This document shows, one piece after another, positions 1 through 7,951 of a DNA stretch of 64,000 bases. Within the stretch, counting starts at the first letter, position 1. Each line of letters opens with the position of its first letter. The DNA is from Actinomadura sp. DC4 (GTDB lineage Bacteria > Actinomycetota > Actinomycetes > Streptosporangiales > Streptosporangiaceae), in contig NZ_JAUEQY010000043.1 of assembly GCF_030406325.1 (NCBI RefSeq), forward strand, positions 1-64,000, written 5' to 3'. The position numbers and the translations under genes were made by a program. The notes below the pieces were generated by a model that was not told the origin of the DNA, did not search any database, and was given only the letters and a program-made list of their open reading frames with translations.

Positions 1-131
1 TGACACGCTCGGCACTGCAGAACGCCGCCTCCATCGCGGCTCTGTTCCTGACGACCGAAGCGGTCATCGCCGAAAAGCCCGAGAAGCAGGCGGCCCCGGC
101 CGCCCCCGACCCGGGCGGCATGGACTTTTGA
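1..131 (+). CDS. groL: chaperonin GroEL, C-terminal end (partial)
   Basis: The window opens inside this gene. The frame starting at base 3 reads 42 residues and a TGA, with the stretch [20 protein letters not shown] followed by VIAEKPEK and the end GGMDF. This is the typical end of the equatorial domain and tail of bacterial GroEL, the ATP-driven protein-folding chamber of the cytoplasm. Only the last helices and the flexible tail are present, so the catalytic residues lie outside the window. The tail before GGMDF is rich in Ala and Pro rather than Gly-Met repeats. No groES is visible, and actinobacteria often carry a second groEL without groES; that this is such a copy is inference. A hairpin follows directly. 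Confidence 0.93.
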   Translation, partial: TRSALQNAASIAALFLTTEAVIAEKPEKQAAPAAPDPGGMDF

Positions 132-140
132 ACCCCACGG

Positions 141-166
141 GCGCCCGGACGACACCGTCCGGGCGC
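141..166 (+). terminator. hairpin terminator of groEL
   Basis: An 11-bp perfect stem (GCGCCCGGACG at 141-151 with its complement at 156-166) has a 4-base loop and lies 9 bases after the groEL stop. There is no T-run, as is common for hairpin terminators in GC-rich actinomycetes. Confidence 0.7.
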
Positions 167-180
167 ACCGAAATATATGC

Positions 181-191
181 TGTGTAATACA
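181..191. promoter_or_regulatory. possible MarR operator/promoter region
   Basis: An AT-rich island (about 171-192) in very GC-rich DNA holds TGTGTAATACA, an imperfect dyad with TGT/ACA ends, 26 bases before the MarR start. Position and symmetry suggest an autoregulatory site overlapping a -10 element. The match is weak. Confidence 0.3.
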
Positions 192-217
192 ACGCCCCGG
201 GCGAAAGGACGTGGCCG

Positions 218-673
218 ATGCGGACCGCCGAGGAGCTCCGGTACCTCATCCTCGCCGCGCAGCGTGAGGGCAACCGCCTGCTCGCCCATGCCCTGCGGCC
301 CCTCGGCGTCACCCCGTCCCAGGCCGAGGTCGTCCGCGTCCTCCAGGAGCGCGGTCCGCTCACCCTGAACGGCCTCGGCGAGCTCCTGGTCTGTGAGAGC
401 GGCAACAGCCCGAGCCGGCTCGTCGACCGGCTGGTCGCCACCGGCCTCGTACGGCGCGAGGTGGCCGCGCACGACCGCCGCCACGTCGAACTCTCCGTCA
501 CCGACGAGGGCGCCCGGCTCGGCCGGCGGATCGTCGAGGTCGAGGACGAGCTCTACCGGTCGATCGACGCCGCCGCCGAGGGCCGGGACATCGAGCAGGT
601 CATCGGATTCCTGCGGGCCTTCGTCGGCGACCTGCCCGCAGGTCAGGCGCTCGCCCGCCGCGCGGGCTGGTAA
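218..673 (+). CDS. MarR-family transcriptional regulator
   Basis: This 151-residue protein is the usual length for MarR regulators, cytoplasmic dimers that release DNA when they bind a ligand or are oxidised. Residues 20-95 form the winged helix: the recognition part reads [18 protein letters not shown], followed by a wing with the family's D-R-R pattern ([16 protein letters not shown]). A Cys (VCESGN, near residue 63) precedes the recognition helix. The ATG has AGGA nine bases upstream. The gene converges with and overlaps the next regulator by 31 bases. The target is unknown; the nearest candidate is its own promoter. Confidence 0.88.
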   Translation: MRTAEELRYLILAAQREGNRLLAHALRPLGVTPSQAEVVRVLQERGPLTLNGLGELLVCESGNSPSRLVDRLVATGLVRREVAAHDRRHVELSVTDEGARLGRRIVEVEDELYRSIDAAAEGRDIEQVIGFLRAFVGDLPAGQALARRAGW

Positions 674-1035
674 GCGGCCTCGCGGGACTCCATCACGTCC
701 GGCAGGTGGGCCGCCGACCACGCGCAGCAGGCCGCCATCGGCTCGCGCAGGCTCCGTCCGAGCGGCGTCAGCGCGTACTCCACGCGCGGAGGGACCTCGG
801 GATAGGCGGTCCGCGAGACCAGCCCGTCACGCTCCATCGCGCGCAGCGTCGAGGTCAGGACCTTCGGGTTGATGCCGCGCAGCGGCACCTGAAGCTCGGA
901 GAAGCGCCGCGGGCCGGACTCGAGGCAGCGAATGATCTTGGCCGTCCACTTGTCGCCGATCCGGATCAGCGGGGGCGACTCGTGGCATCCGGCGAACATC
1001 TCCGGGTCCAGGGGCTCTGTCACGTTCCCGAGCAT
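643..1035 (-). CDS. HxlR-family transcriptional regulator
   Basis: This 130-residue winged-helix protein has the HxlR signature: GDKWTAKIIRCLESGPRRFSEL, then INPKVLTSTLRAMERDGLVSR and PRVEYALTPLGRSL. The single N-terminal Cys (CHESPPL, about residue 14) sits where redox- or aldehyde-sensing HxlR proteins carry a reactive Cys. The start at 1035 was chosen because the domain begins there; the frame stays open upstream without homology. It is divergent from the NAD(P)-binding protein at 1129, with 93 bases between them, the usual layout of an HxlR regulator and its target. Its 3' end overlaps the MarR gene tail to tail. Confidence 0.9.
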   Translation of the reverse strand: MLGNVTEPLDPEMFAGCHESPPLIRIGDKWTAKIIRCLESGPRRFSELQVPLRGINPKVLTSTLRAMERDGLVSRTAYPEVPPRVEYALTPLGRSLREPMAACCAWSAAHLPDVMESREAAYQPARRASA

Positions 1036-1041
1036 AGGTAA

Positions 1042-1057
1042 CTTTCGTTGCGGAAAG
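1042..1057. promoter_or_regulatory. inverted repeat between HxlR and its divergent target
   Basis: CTTTC (1042-1046) and GAAAG (1053-1057) form a short dyad just upstream of the HxlR start and about 70 bases before the divergent reductase gene. It is a plausible HxlR operator, inferred from position only. Confidence 0.3.
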
Positions 1058-1128
1058 CGAGGGGTCGCCCAGTAGCGTCCGCGGCACGTGGCCGGCGACC
1101 AGCCGGCCGGTCGAACGGAGCCCTTCCG

Positions 1129-1767
1129 ATGAGCAGAATCGTCGTCTTCGGCGCCGGCGGTCGTACGGGCCGGCGGGCGGTGGCCGAGGCGTCCGCCCGC
1201 GGTCACCGGGTCACCGCGGTCGTGCGCGACCCGGACCGTCATCAGGGCCTGGCCGGGGACGGAGTGACGGTGGTCGCCGGCGACGTGACGAGCGCGGACG
1301 ACGTCTTCGGCGCCGCCGCGGGGCTCGACGCGGCCGTCAACGCCGCCGTACGGCTCGACGTCCCGTCAGCGGAGTTCTTCGTCGGCGGCGCACACGCCCT
1401 GCTGGACGGGCTCGGCCGCGCCGGCGTCGGCCGTCTCGTACTGGTCGGGATCGGGACCACACTGGAGACCGCGGACGGAACGGTCGTCCACGACACGCCG
1501 GGCTTCCCGGCGGAGGGCCGGGCGTTCTCCCTCGGGCACGCGGCGGAGCTGGAGGTGCTCCGTGCCGCGGAGACCGAGATCGACTGGCTGGTGCTCGCCC
1601 CGCCGCCGGTCGTCCTGGACGACGAGGCCCCGCGCACCGGCCGGTACCGGATCGGCGGGACCCAGGTGCTCGGCGACGCGTTCTCCTACGCCGACCTCGC
1701 GGTCGCGCTGGTCGATGAGATCGAGACCCCGAAGCACCACCGCGTCCTGGCCGCGCTGGGCGCGTAG
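1129..1767 (+). CDS. NAD(P)-binding reductase, NmrA/atypical SDR family
   Basis: This 212-residue Rossmann protein opens with MSRIVVFGAGGRTGRRAV, the GxxGxxG dinucleotide-binding loop of the NmrA-like atypical short-chain dehydrogenases. It continues with VVRDPDRH (end of beta-2, where NADP-specific members have basic residues) and VVAGDVTS. There is no clear YxxxK catalytic pair, as in redox-sensor or epimerase-like members, so the substrate cannot be named. ATG 1129 was chosen because the Rossmann fold starts there. It lies opposite the HxlR regulator and is followed after 3 bases by an LLM oxidoreductase, so the two enzymes are very likely one HxlR-controlled transcript. Confidence 0.85.
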   Translation: MSRIVVFGAGGRTGRRAVAEASARGHRVTAVVRDPDRHQGLAGDGVTVVAGDVTSADDVFGAAAGLDAAVNAAVRLDVPSAEFFVGGAHALLDGLGRAGVGRLVLVGIGTTLETADGTVVHDTPGFPAEGRAFSLGHAAELEVLRAAETEIDWLVLAPPPVVLDDEAPRTGRYRIGGTQVLGDAFSYADLAVALVDEIETPKHHRVLAALGA

Positions 1768-1770
1768 GCG

Positions 1771-2685
1771 ATGCGCATCAGTACGAACGTCGGCATCGGC
1801 CTCGACCGCCCCAAGACGATGGCCGAGATCGTAGCCGAGGTCCAGCGGGCCGCCGACCTGGGCCTGGGCGGCGCGTGGTGGGCCGAGCGGCACACCGCCG
1901 ACGCCCTGACGGCGGCCGCCGTCGCCGGGCTCGCCGTGCCGGACCTGCCGCTCGGCACGGCCGTCGTCACCACCTACCCGCGCCATCCGCTGGTCCTCGC
2001 GAGCCAGGCGCTCACCGTGCAGGCGGCGACCGGCAACCGCCTCACGCTCGGCGTCGGCCCGGGGCACCGTCAGGGCGTCGAGGCGACGTACGGGCTGACC
2101 TTCGACCGCCCCGCCCGGCACACGCGTGAGTACCTGGAGGTCCTCATGCCGCTGCTGCGGGGCGAGGCGGTCGACCACGACGGGGAGTTCCACCATGTCA
2201 AAGGGCGGGCCGGCACGCCCGGCGCGGAGGCGCCCGGTGTGCTCCTCGCCGCGCTGGGCCCGGCCATGCTCCGCGTCGCGGGCGAGCTCGCCGACGGGAC
2301 CGTGACCGTCTGGACCGGCGTACGGACGGTCGCGACGCACATCGTGCCCCGGATCGGCGAGGCCGCCGGGCGCCGGAGGCCGCGCGTCGTGGTCAACCTG
2401 CCCATCGCGGTCACCGGCGACGAAGGCGCCGCGCGGGCCTGGGTCGCCGAGCGGTTCGGCGCGGCCGGCCGCGTGCCGGGTTACCGGGCGCTGTTCGACC
2501 GCGAGGGCGTGGACGGGCCCGCGGACGTCGTGGTCGCCGGCGACGAGCGGTCCGTGGCGAACGAGCTCCGCCGGTTCGCGGACGCCGGCGCGACGGAGTT
2601 CGCCGCCGTGCCCTTCGGGCCGGATGAGCAGGTCGCCCGCACGCTCGCGTTTCTCGGCGGACTCCCGCCATTGGTTATGAAATAG
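1771..2685 (+). CDS. LLM-class flavin/F420-dependent oxidoreductase
   Basis: This 304-residue TIM-barrel protein belongs to the luciferase-like monooxygenase superfamily. Visible landmarks are GLGGAWWAERHTADALTA near the N-terminus, LPLGTAVVTTYPRHPLVLA, the phosphate-binding stretch NRLTLGVGPGHRQGVEATYG, and LLAALGPAMLRVAGELADG near the middle. The pattern resembles the actinobacterial F420-dependent branch more than FMNH2 luciferases, but the cofactor cannot be settled by eye. The ATG lies 3 bases after the preceding reductase stop with no strong ribosome site of its own, suggesting translational coupling. A reductase plus LLM pair under an HxlR regulator suggests an inducible electrophile- or quinone-handling pathway (inference). 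Confidence 0.88.
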   Translation: MRISTNVGIGLDRPKTMAEIVAEVQRAADLGLGGAWWAERHTADALTAAAVAGLAVPDLPLGTAVVTTYPRHPLVLASQALTVQAATGNRLTLGVGPGHRQGVEATYGLTFDRPARHTREYLEVLMPLLRGEAVDHDGEFHHVKGRAGTPGAEAPGVLLAALGPAMLRVAGELADGTVTVWTGVRTVATHIVPRIGEAAGRRRPRVVVNLPIAVTGDEGAARAWVAERFGAAGRVPGYRALFDREGVDGPADVVVAGDERSVANELRRFADAGATEFAAVPFGPDEQVARTLAFLGGLPPLVMK

Positions 2686-2752
2686 CCATGGACGTTACAG
2701 CCGGGCCACCAGTACCTTTAGCCGCACTCTCATTCGCAGAAGGGTTCAATCA

Positions 2753-3115
2753 GTGGCTATCCGTGACAAACTCCGCAAGAATGCGGCGCACCTCCTGCAG
2801 CCCGGCGAGAACATCCAGGCGGTTTTCTGCGCCCAGACGACCAGCCAGTACTTCGCGCTGATCTCGTACTGGATCATCCTGCTCTCCAACGCCTACCGCG
2901 TCGTCGTCGTCACCGACCGGCGCATCCTGGTCTGCCGCTCGGGCCGGATGACCATGACGCCGGTGAAAGAGGTGCTCAGGGAGCTGCCGCGCAACATGCG
3001 GATCGGCCCGCCCAGCGGTCTGTGGTGGCGCTGCGAGACGCTCGGCGAGAAGCTCTACATCCACAAGCGGTTCCACAAAGACGTCAATGCCGCGGACGGG
3101 GTCCCGGCCGCCTGA
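2753..3115 (+). CDS. PH-like domain hypothetical protein
   Basis: This 120-residue protein starts at GTG with AGAAGG about 8 bases upstream. After a short amphipathic start and the phrase LLQPGENIQAVFCAQTT comes a hydrophobic beta-rich stretch (SYWIILLSNAYRVVVVTDRRILVC). The V-V-V-T-D-R-R-I pattern is the core strand of bacterial PH/YdbS-like domains, which sit at the membrane and probably bind lipids or proteins. No catalytic motif is seen. It is a single-gene unit converging on the photolyase gene. Function unknown. Confidence 0.75.
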   Translation: MAIRDKLRKNAAHLLQPGENIQAVFCAQTTSQYFALISYWIILLSNAYRVVVVTDRRILVCRSGRMTMTPVKEVLRELPRNMRIGPPSGLWWRCETLGEKLYIHKRFHKDVNAADGVPAA

Positions 3116-3193
3116 AATCGCCGATGCGAGGTCGCGGAGGCCGTGAGCCAATGAGCCGTCGCCCGCGGTGGGAAAAGCGCCGCGAGCGACGGC

Positions 3194-4687
3194 TCAGAAG
3201 TGCTCCCGGCGTTTCTCCTGTGCCACGACGGCGGCACGGTCGCCGAGCCGGCGCAGGCCGCTCAGTGGCCGGAACATCCGCCGATTTCCGTCGAGGCGTG
3301 CGGCGTTGCGGTCCAGCCAGCTCCAGTACCCGGCGGTGAACGGGCAGGCGCCGGGCCCGAGACGGATCGCCGGGTCGTACCGGCAGCCGCCGCAGTAGTC
3401 GCTCATCGCGTTGATGTACGCCCCGCCCGACGCGTACGGCTTCGTCGCCACGATGCCGCCGTCGGCGTACTGGCTCATGCCGATGACGTTCGCCGGCATC
3501 ACCCAGGGAAAACCGTCCACGAACGCGGTGGCGAACCAGTCGCTGAGGGCGCGCGGCGCGTAGCCCCGCTGCAAGGCGTGGTTCCCCAGGATCATCAGCC
3601 GCTGGATGTGGTGCGCGTAGCCCCGGTCGCGTACGCCGGTCAGCACCTCGTGCAGGCACCGGGCGGTCACCTCCGAGGCGTCCAGGCGCCGCCACCACTC
3701 CGGCAGGTCCGCGTGGGCCCGCAGCGCGTCGCGGTCGAGGTAGCCGGGCCCGAGGTTCCAGTAGAGGTGCCAGATCCACTCCCGCCAGCCCAGGATCTGC
3801 CGGACGAACCCCTCCACGCTGTTCAGCGGCGCGTCGCACCGCTCGGCCCTCCGGACCACGTCCAGCGGGTCGAGCAGCCCGAGGTTGAGCGGCAGCGACA
3901 GCAGGGCGTGCGACATGGCCCAGTCCCGCGCCAGCATCGCGTCCTCGTGCGCGCCGAACGTGGCGAGCCGCGCCGTCAGGAACCTCCGCAGCGCCCGCTG
4001 CGCCTCGTCGTGCGTGACGGGGAAGATCCGCGGCCCGTCGGCCCCGACCGTGCCGATCCGGCCGTCGCGCTCCAGCCGGTCCAGCTCAGCGCGCACGTCG
4101 TGGTCGATCGCGTCCTCGCGGGGCCGGTACGGCGGGGGCACGCCGAGCGTCGCCGTACGCGGCGGGCGCTCGCGGTTGTCGTGGTCGAGGTTCCAGGTGC
4201 CGCCGGCCGGAGCGCCGTCGCCCTCCATGAGGATCCCGAACCGGCGCCGCTGGTCACGGTAGAAGTCCTCCATCAGCAGGCGCTTACGGCCCTCCGCCCA
4301 TTCGGCGAACTCCTCCCGCGGCAGGATGAAGCCGGGCGTGGGCAGCACCGACGTGACCCGCCCCTCACGGGTCAGCTCGTCCACGAGCCGTGCCGCCGCG
4401 TACGAGCCGGGCGCGTGCACGACGACCGGCCGCCCGAACCGGGCGAGCCCTTCGCGGTACGTCCCGGCGCGGATGATCGTGGCCCGCGCGCCGAGCTCCG
4501 CGGCAAGATGGCGCATCCCGGAGAGCACGAGATGCAGCTTCTGGCGGTGGTACGGCCATCGGCCGAGGGCCGCCGACGACTCGATCAGCAGCACCTCCCG
4601 GCTCCGGTGCTCCGGCGTCGCGTGAAAGTGGCGGCCGAGCTGGTCACCGAACAGCCAGAGCGGCGTCGTTTCCCCCATGACCTGCAT
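3194..4687 (-). CDS. phrB: iron-sulfur bacterial cryptochrome/photolyase (FeS-BCP, PhrB-like)
   Basis: This 497-residue flavoprotein starts with the alpha/beta antenna domain (TPLWLFGDQLGRHF) and ends with the helical FAD domain. Four Cys at 344, 432, 435 and 448 have the spacing 88-3-13, as I recall it exactly that of the [4Fe-4S] ligands of Agrobacterium PhrB; the last three lie in DYCGGCRYDP and GPGACPF. His359-His360 (GYAHHIQRLMILGNH) match the His pair needed for (6-4) repair in that family. The protein probably repairs UV (6-4) photoproducts or acts as a light sensor. ATG 4687 is used; ATG 4678 is an alternative. The gene lies 28 bases after an HxlR gene on the same strand and may share its transcript. 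Length fits the family (about 500). Confidence 0.93.
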   Translation of the reverse strand: MQVMGETTPLWLFGDQLGRHFHATPEHRSREVLLIESSAALGRWPYHRQKLHLVLSGMRHLAAELGARATIIRAGTYREGLARFGRPVVVHAPGSYAAARLVDELTREGRVTSVLPTPGFILPREEFAEWAEGRKRLLMEDFYRDQRRRFGILMEGDGAPAGGTWNLDHDNRERPPRTATLGVPPPYRPREDAIDHDVRAELDRLERDGRIGTVGADGPRIFPVTHDEAQRALRRFLTARLATFGAHEDAMLARDWAMSHALLSLPLNLGLLDPLDVVRRAERCDAPLNSVEGFVRQILGWREWIWHLYWNLGPGYLDRDALRAHADLPEWWRRLDASEVTARCLHEVLTGVRDRGYAHHIQRLMILGNHALQRGYAPRALSDWFATAFVDGFPWVMPANVIGMSQYADGGIVATKPYASGGAYINAMSDYCGGCRYDPAIRLGPGACPFTAGYWSWLDRNAARLDGNRRMFRPLSGLRRLGDRAAVVAQEKRREHF

Positions 4688-4715
4688 TCTTGCCGCTAAG
4701 GGCCGTCCGGATACC

Positions 4716-5099
4716 TCACGGTGCCGACCGGGAGGCGCCGTCGTACGCCACGCGGGCCCGGTCGATCTCGGCGACGTGGTCCTCGGCCCAGAGGACGAGC
4801 GTCCCGACGGTGTCGAGCAGCGTGCGGCCCATCGGGGTGAGGGCGTACTCGACGCGCGGCGGCATGACCGGGTACACGGTCCGGGACACGATGCCGTCGC
4901 GTTCGAGCCCGCGCAGCGTGACCGTCAGCATGCGCTGGCTGATGCCGGCGACGTCGCGTTTGAGGTCGGTGAACCGCCGGGTGTCCTCGCCCAGGCGGGA
5001 GATGACGTACAGCGACCACTTGTCCCCGATCCGGCCGAGGACCTCGCGGGCCTGGCAGACCGAGGGGTGACCGGTGGCCGGAACCGCAGGCGAGGCCAT
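4716..5099 (-). CDS. HxlR-family transcriptional regulator
   Basis: This 127-residue winged-helix regulator carries GRIGDKWSLYVISRLGEDTRRFTDL, ISQRMLTVTLRGLERDGIVSR and PRVEYALTPMGRTLLD, all standard HxlR blocks. A single Cys (SVCQAREVLG, about residue 15) precedes the domain, the position used by thiol-sensing members. The start at 5099 has AGGAGA about 4 bases upstream on this strand; the open frame continues far upstream but antisense to the YceI gene. It is divergent from yceI (138 bases apart) and upstream of the photolyase, so either or both could be its targets. Confidence 0.9.
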   Translation of the reverse strand: MASPAVPATGHPSVCQAREVLGRIGDKWSLYVISRLGEDTRRFTDLKRDVAGISQRMLTVTLRGLERDGIVSRTVYPVMPPRVEYALTPMGRTLLDTVGTLVLWAEDHVAEIDRARVAYDGASRSAP

Positions 5100-5171
5100 G
5101 GTTATCTCCTGGTGACTGAGGCAGAAAAAAGTGCCTTCTTGTGGTCTATGGCGTGTCGTCCCAGGATAAGC

Positions 5172-5192
5172 GTGGTTCTGGTCAGGAACCAC
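5172..5192. promoter_or_regulatory. HxlR-type inverted repeat upstream of yceI
   Basis: GTGGTTC (5172-5178) and GAACCAC (5186-5192) form a perfect 7-bp dyad with a 7-base spacer in the 138-base gap between the divergent HxlR and YceI genes. Centre spacing and location fit a regulator-binding site controlling both directions. Confidence 0.45.
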
Positions 5193-5237
5193 CCCATCTA
5201 ACGGAATCAACTTACTTTTCACAATCAGGAGAGTCCG

Positions 5238-5816
5238 ATGACCGCCGAACTCGTCGAGATCCCCGGCTACGTCGCCGGCACGTGGGACATCGACCCGATC
5301 CACTCCGACGTCGCCTTCGTCGTCCGGCACCTCATGGTCAGCAAGGTGCGCGGCCACTTCACGAAGTTCGAGGGGAGCATCGTCACCGCCGCCGACCCGC
5401 TGGAGTCGAGCGTGACCGCGACCATCGATCTCACCTCGGTCGACACGAGCAATCAGCAGCGCGACGACCACATCCGCTCCGCCGACTTCTTCGAGGTCGA
5501 GAAGTACCCCACCATGACGTACCGCTCCACCGGAGTCCGCCGTGACGGCGCGGACCTCGTCCTCGACGGCGAGCTCACCCTCAAGGGCGTGACGCTCCCG
5601 GTGCCGCTCAGGCTCGAGGCCAACGGGTTCGGCCCCGACCCGTTCGCGGCCGACCCGCTCACCGGCGCCCGCGCCGGGTTCACCGCCACCGGGGAGATCA
5701 ACCGGATCGACTTCGGCGTGAGCTTCAACGGCCCGCTCCCGGGCGGCGGCATCGCCCTCGGGGAGAAGGTTCAGATCGTCCTGGAGATCGAGGCGGCGCT
5801 GCGGCCCGGGGAGTGA
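5238..5816 (+). CDS. YceI-family protein
   Basis: This 192-residue lipocalin-like beta-barrel protein has the family opening GTWDIDPIHSDVAFVVRHLMVSKVRGHF. It also has the middle block RDDHIRSADFFEVEKYPTMT and the later GELTLKGVTLPVPL. Family members bind long isoprenoid-type molecules such as polyprenyl quinones and are often induced by organic or osmotic stress. There is no signal peptide, so this copy is cytoplasmic, as usual in actinobacteria. ATG 5238 has AGGAGAG at good spacing. It lies opposite an HxlR regulator across a dyad and converges with an MFS exporter gene whose stop is 7 bases away. Confidence 0.93.
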   Translation: MTAELVEIPGYVAGTWDIDPIHSDVAFVVRHLMVSKVRGHFTKFEGSIVTAADPLESSVTATIDLTSVDTSNQQRDDHIRSADFFEVEKYPTMTYRSTGVRRDGADLVLDGELTLKGVTLPVPLRLEANGFGPDPFAADPLTGARAGFTATGEINRIDFGVSFNGPLPGGGIALGEKVQIVLEIEAALRPGE

Positions 5817-5823
5817 CCCGGCG

Positions 5824-7272
5824 TCAGGCGGCGGGGGAGGCGGCCGGCACCGGCGCCTCTTCCTCCGCGGGCGTCCGCGGCTGCCGAAGGAGCGCGGCGG
5901 TGAGGACGAACGCGACGACCAGGAGGGCGGTGCCGATCTCGAACGCCACGTGGAAGCCGCCGGTCAGCGCGCCGGCCCGGTCGTGGCCGCGGGCGAGCAG
6001 GCCGTCCGTACGCGCGGCGGCGAACGTCGACAGGACCGCGACGCCGAGCGCGCCACCGACCTGCTGGGCGGTGTTGAACAGCCCGGAGACCACGCCCGCG
6101 TCGCCGGCCCCGGCGCCGGACATGCCGAGCGCGGTGATCGCCGAGATCGCCAGGCCGAACCCGCCCGCGAGGAGCATCGTCGGCAGCACGTCCGCGACAT
6201 AGCCGGCGTGCACGGGCAGGCGGGTGAGCAGCCCGATCGCCACCACGAGCAGCGCGATTCCGGCGAGCAGGACGTTGCGCTCGCCGAAGCGGCCGGCCAG
6301 CCGCGCGGACAGGCCGAGCGAGACGGCGCCGATCATGACGGCCGCCGGGAGCAGCGCCAGCCCGGCCCTCGCCGGGCCGTACCCGCCCACGTTCTGCAGG
6401 TACAGCGTGATGAGGATCTGGAAGCCGAACAGCGCCGAGACCATCAGGGCCTGGACGAGGTTGGCCACCGAGACGGTCCGCGACCGGAACATGCGCAGCG
6501 GCAGCAGCGGGGCCGCCGCCGTGGCCTGCCGCAGGACGAATCCGGCGAGCAGCACGACGGTGAGTGCGGCGAGCCACAGCGTACGGGCCGAGCCCCAGCC
6601 GTGGCGGCTCGTCTCGACGATCGTGTAGACGCCGAGCATCAGCCCGCCGGTCACCAGGGCGGCGCCCAGCGCGTCCGCGCCCACGCGGAGACCGAGACCC
6701 TCGTCGGGGTCCAGCACCCGTACGGCCAGGAGTGCCGCGGCGGCGCCGACCGGCAGGTTGACGAAGAAGATCCAGTGCCAGCTCACCGCCTCGGTGAGGA
6801 TGCCGCCGAGGACCTGGCCGATCGAGGCGCCCGCGGCGCCGACGAAGCTGAACGCGCCGATCGCCCGCGCCCGCTCGCCCGGCTCGGGGAAGTGCGTCAC
6901 GAGCATGCCCAGGCTCACCGCCGAGGCCATCGCGCCACCGGCCCCCTGGAGGAACCGCATCCCGATCAGCATCGGCTGGTTCGTCGCGAGGCCGCACAGC
7001 AGGGAGGCCACGGTGAATACCGCCAGCCCGGCGACGAACATCCGCCTGCGGCCGAGCAGGTCGCCCAGCCGCCCGGCCAGCAACAGCAGCCCGCCGAACG
7101 CGATCATGTAGGAGTTCACGATCCACGTGAGGCCCGAGGGGGACAGCGCCAGGTCACGCTGGATCGCCGGCAGGGCGACCGTCACGATGCTGCCGTCCAG
7201 GATGACCATCAGCATGCCGGCGCAGAGCACCGCGAGGGCCATCCGGCGGGACCGGGGGAAGGGAGAAGGCAT
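5824..7272 (-). CDS. MFS drug/proton exporter, DHA2 (EmrB/QacA) family
   Basis: This 482-residue membrane protein has about 14 hydrophobic segments. The first carries the DHA2 motif LDGSIVTVALPAIQRDL and is followed by LTWIVNSYMIAFGGLLLLAGRLGDLLGRRRMF (motif A) and RFLQGAGGAMASAVSLGML (motif C type). Such proteins export drugs, dyes or toxic metabolites with proton antiport across the cell membrane. ATG 7272 has AGGAG 9 bases upstream. It lies downstream of a MarR gene on the same strand, with a palindrome over a possible -10 in the 77-base gap, so MarR-controlled export is likely. The substrate cannot be predicted. Confidence 0.92.
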   Translation of the reverse strand: MPSPFPRSRRMALAVLCAGMLMVILDGSIVTVALPAIQRDLALSPSGLTWIVNSYMIAFGGLLLLAGRLGDLLGRRRMFVAGLAVFTVASLLCGLATNQPMLIGMRFLQGAGGAMASAVSLGMLVTHFPEPGERARAIGAFSFVGAAGASIGQVLGGILTEAVSWHWIFFVNLPVGAAAALLAVRVLDPDEGLGLRVGADALGAALVTGGLMLGVYTIVETSRHGWGSARTLWLAALTVVLLAGFVLRQATAAAPLLPLRMFRSRTVSVANLVQALMVSALFGFQILITLYLQNVGGYGPARAGLALLPAAVMIGAVSLGLSARLAGRFGERNVLLAGIALLVVAIGLLTRLPVHAGYVADVLPTMLLAGGFGLAISAITALGMSGAGAGDAGVVSGLFNTAQQVGGALGVAVLSTFAAARTDGLLARGHDRAGALTGGFHVAFEIGTALLVVAFVLTAALLRQPRTPAEEEAPVPAASPAA

Positions 7273-7335
7273 GAGTACGGCTCCTGTTCACGACGGGCAA
7301 CAGGTAAGACCGTAACAGATGGTTTTGAAGTAGAC

Positions 7336-7350
7336 GATCCTATAAGGATC
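7336..7350. promoter_or_regulatory. palindrome over possible -10 of the MFS exporter
   Basis: GATCCTATAAGGATC at 7336-7350 has perfect 5-bp arms and touches the MarR stop codon. Read on the minus strand it includes TAGGAT, an acceptable -10 for transcription toward the exporter. This makes it a candidate MarR operator. Confidence 0.35.
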
Positions 7351-7838
7351 TAGTTCTTGCGTTGCCGCGGTCGCCGCACCTGGTGGTCCGACTCCACGGG
7401 CGTGGACAGGTGGCCCTCCACCAGCAGCGTCAGCGCGGCGACGAACGGCTCGCGCCGGTCCTCCGGGAGCGCGTCGACGACGTCGCGGTGGACCCGGTCC
7501 GCGACCCGCAACCCCTCGGCGACGGCCCGGCGGCCCGCCTCGGTGACCGCGATGATCCGCGCGCGGCGGTCCGTGCTCGACGGCCGGCGCTCCGCGAGCC
7601 CGGCCTTCTCCAGATCGTCGACGGTCACCACCATGGTGGTCTTGTCGAGATCGGAGATCTTGGCGAGCTGGATCTGGGTGCGCTCGGCCTCCTGTGCATG
7701 GAACAGCACGCAGTATTCGCGGGGAGTGATGCCGATCTCGGTGAACGCCGCCGCCATCTGGGTCGTGAGCACGTGACTGGCCTGCGACAACAGGTAGGAC
7801 AGGTCGGCGACGGTCCGCGTCGGTGCGCTGGTCGTCAT
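7350..7838 (-). CDS. MarR-family transcriptional regulator
   Basis: This 162-residue protein has a central winged helix: TQIQLAKISDLDKTTMVVTVDDLEKAGLAERRPSSTDRRARIIAVTEAG across residues ~55-100. The S-S-T-D-R-R-A-R wing is typical of MarR. It lies upstream of the DHA2 exporter on the same strand, the standard arrangement for a drug-responsive repressor and its pump. The start at 7838 is an ATG without a strong ribosome site, so the transcript may be leaderless or short-leadered. The ligand is unknown. Confidence 0.9.
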   Translation of the reverse strand: MTTSAPTRTVADLSYLLSQASHVLTTQMAAAFTEIGITPREYCVLFHAQEAERTQIQLAKISDLDKTTMVVTVDDLEKAGLAERRPSSTDRRARIIAVTEAGRRAVAEGLRVADRVHRDVVDALPEDRREPFVAALTLLVEGHLSTPVESDHQVRRPRQRKN

Positions 7839-7951
7839 GTCACCGAGTGTACGTCGGCCAGCAGATTATTCGTCCGGCGAACGACCGGGCGGAATCGGAG
7901 CCGTACGAGCGCGGTTGGGGTGTGAAGTGATCGCGTCATGGGGACGCCGTC

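Noticed and set aside
3200-4699. 499-residue plus-strand frame
   Set aside because: Complementary to the photolyase gene, with low-complexity sequence and no motif.
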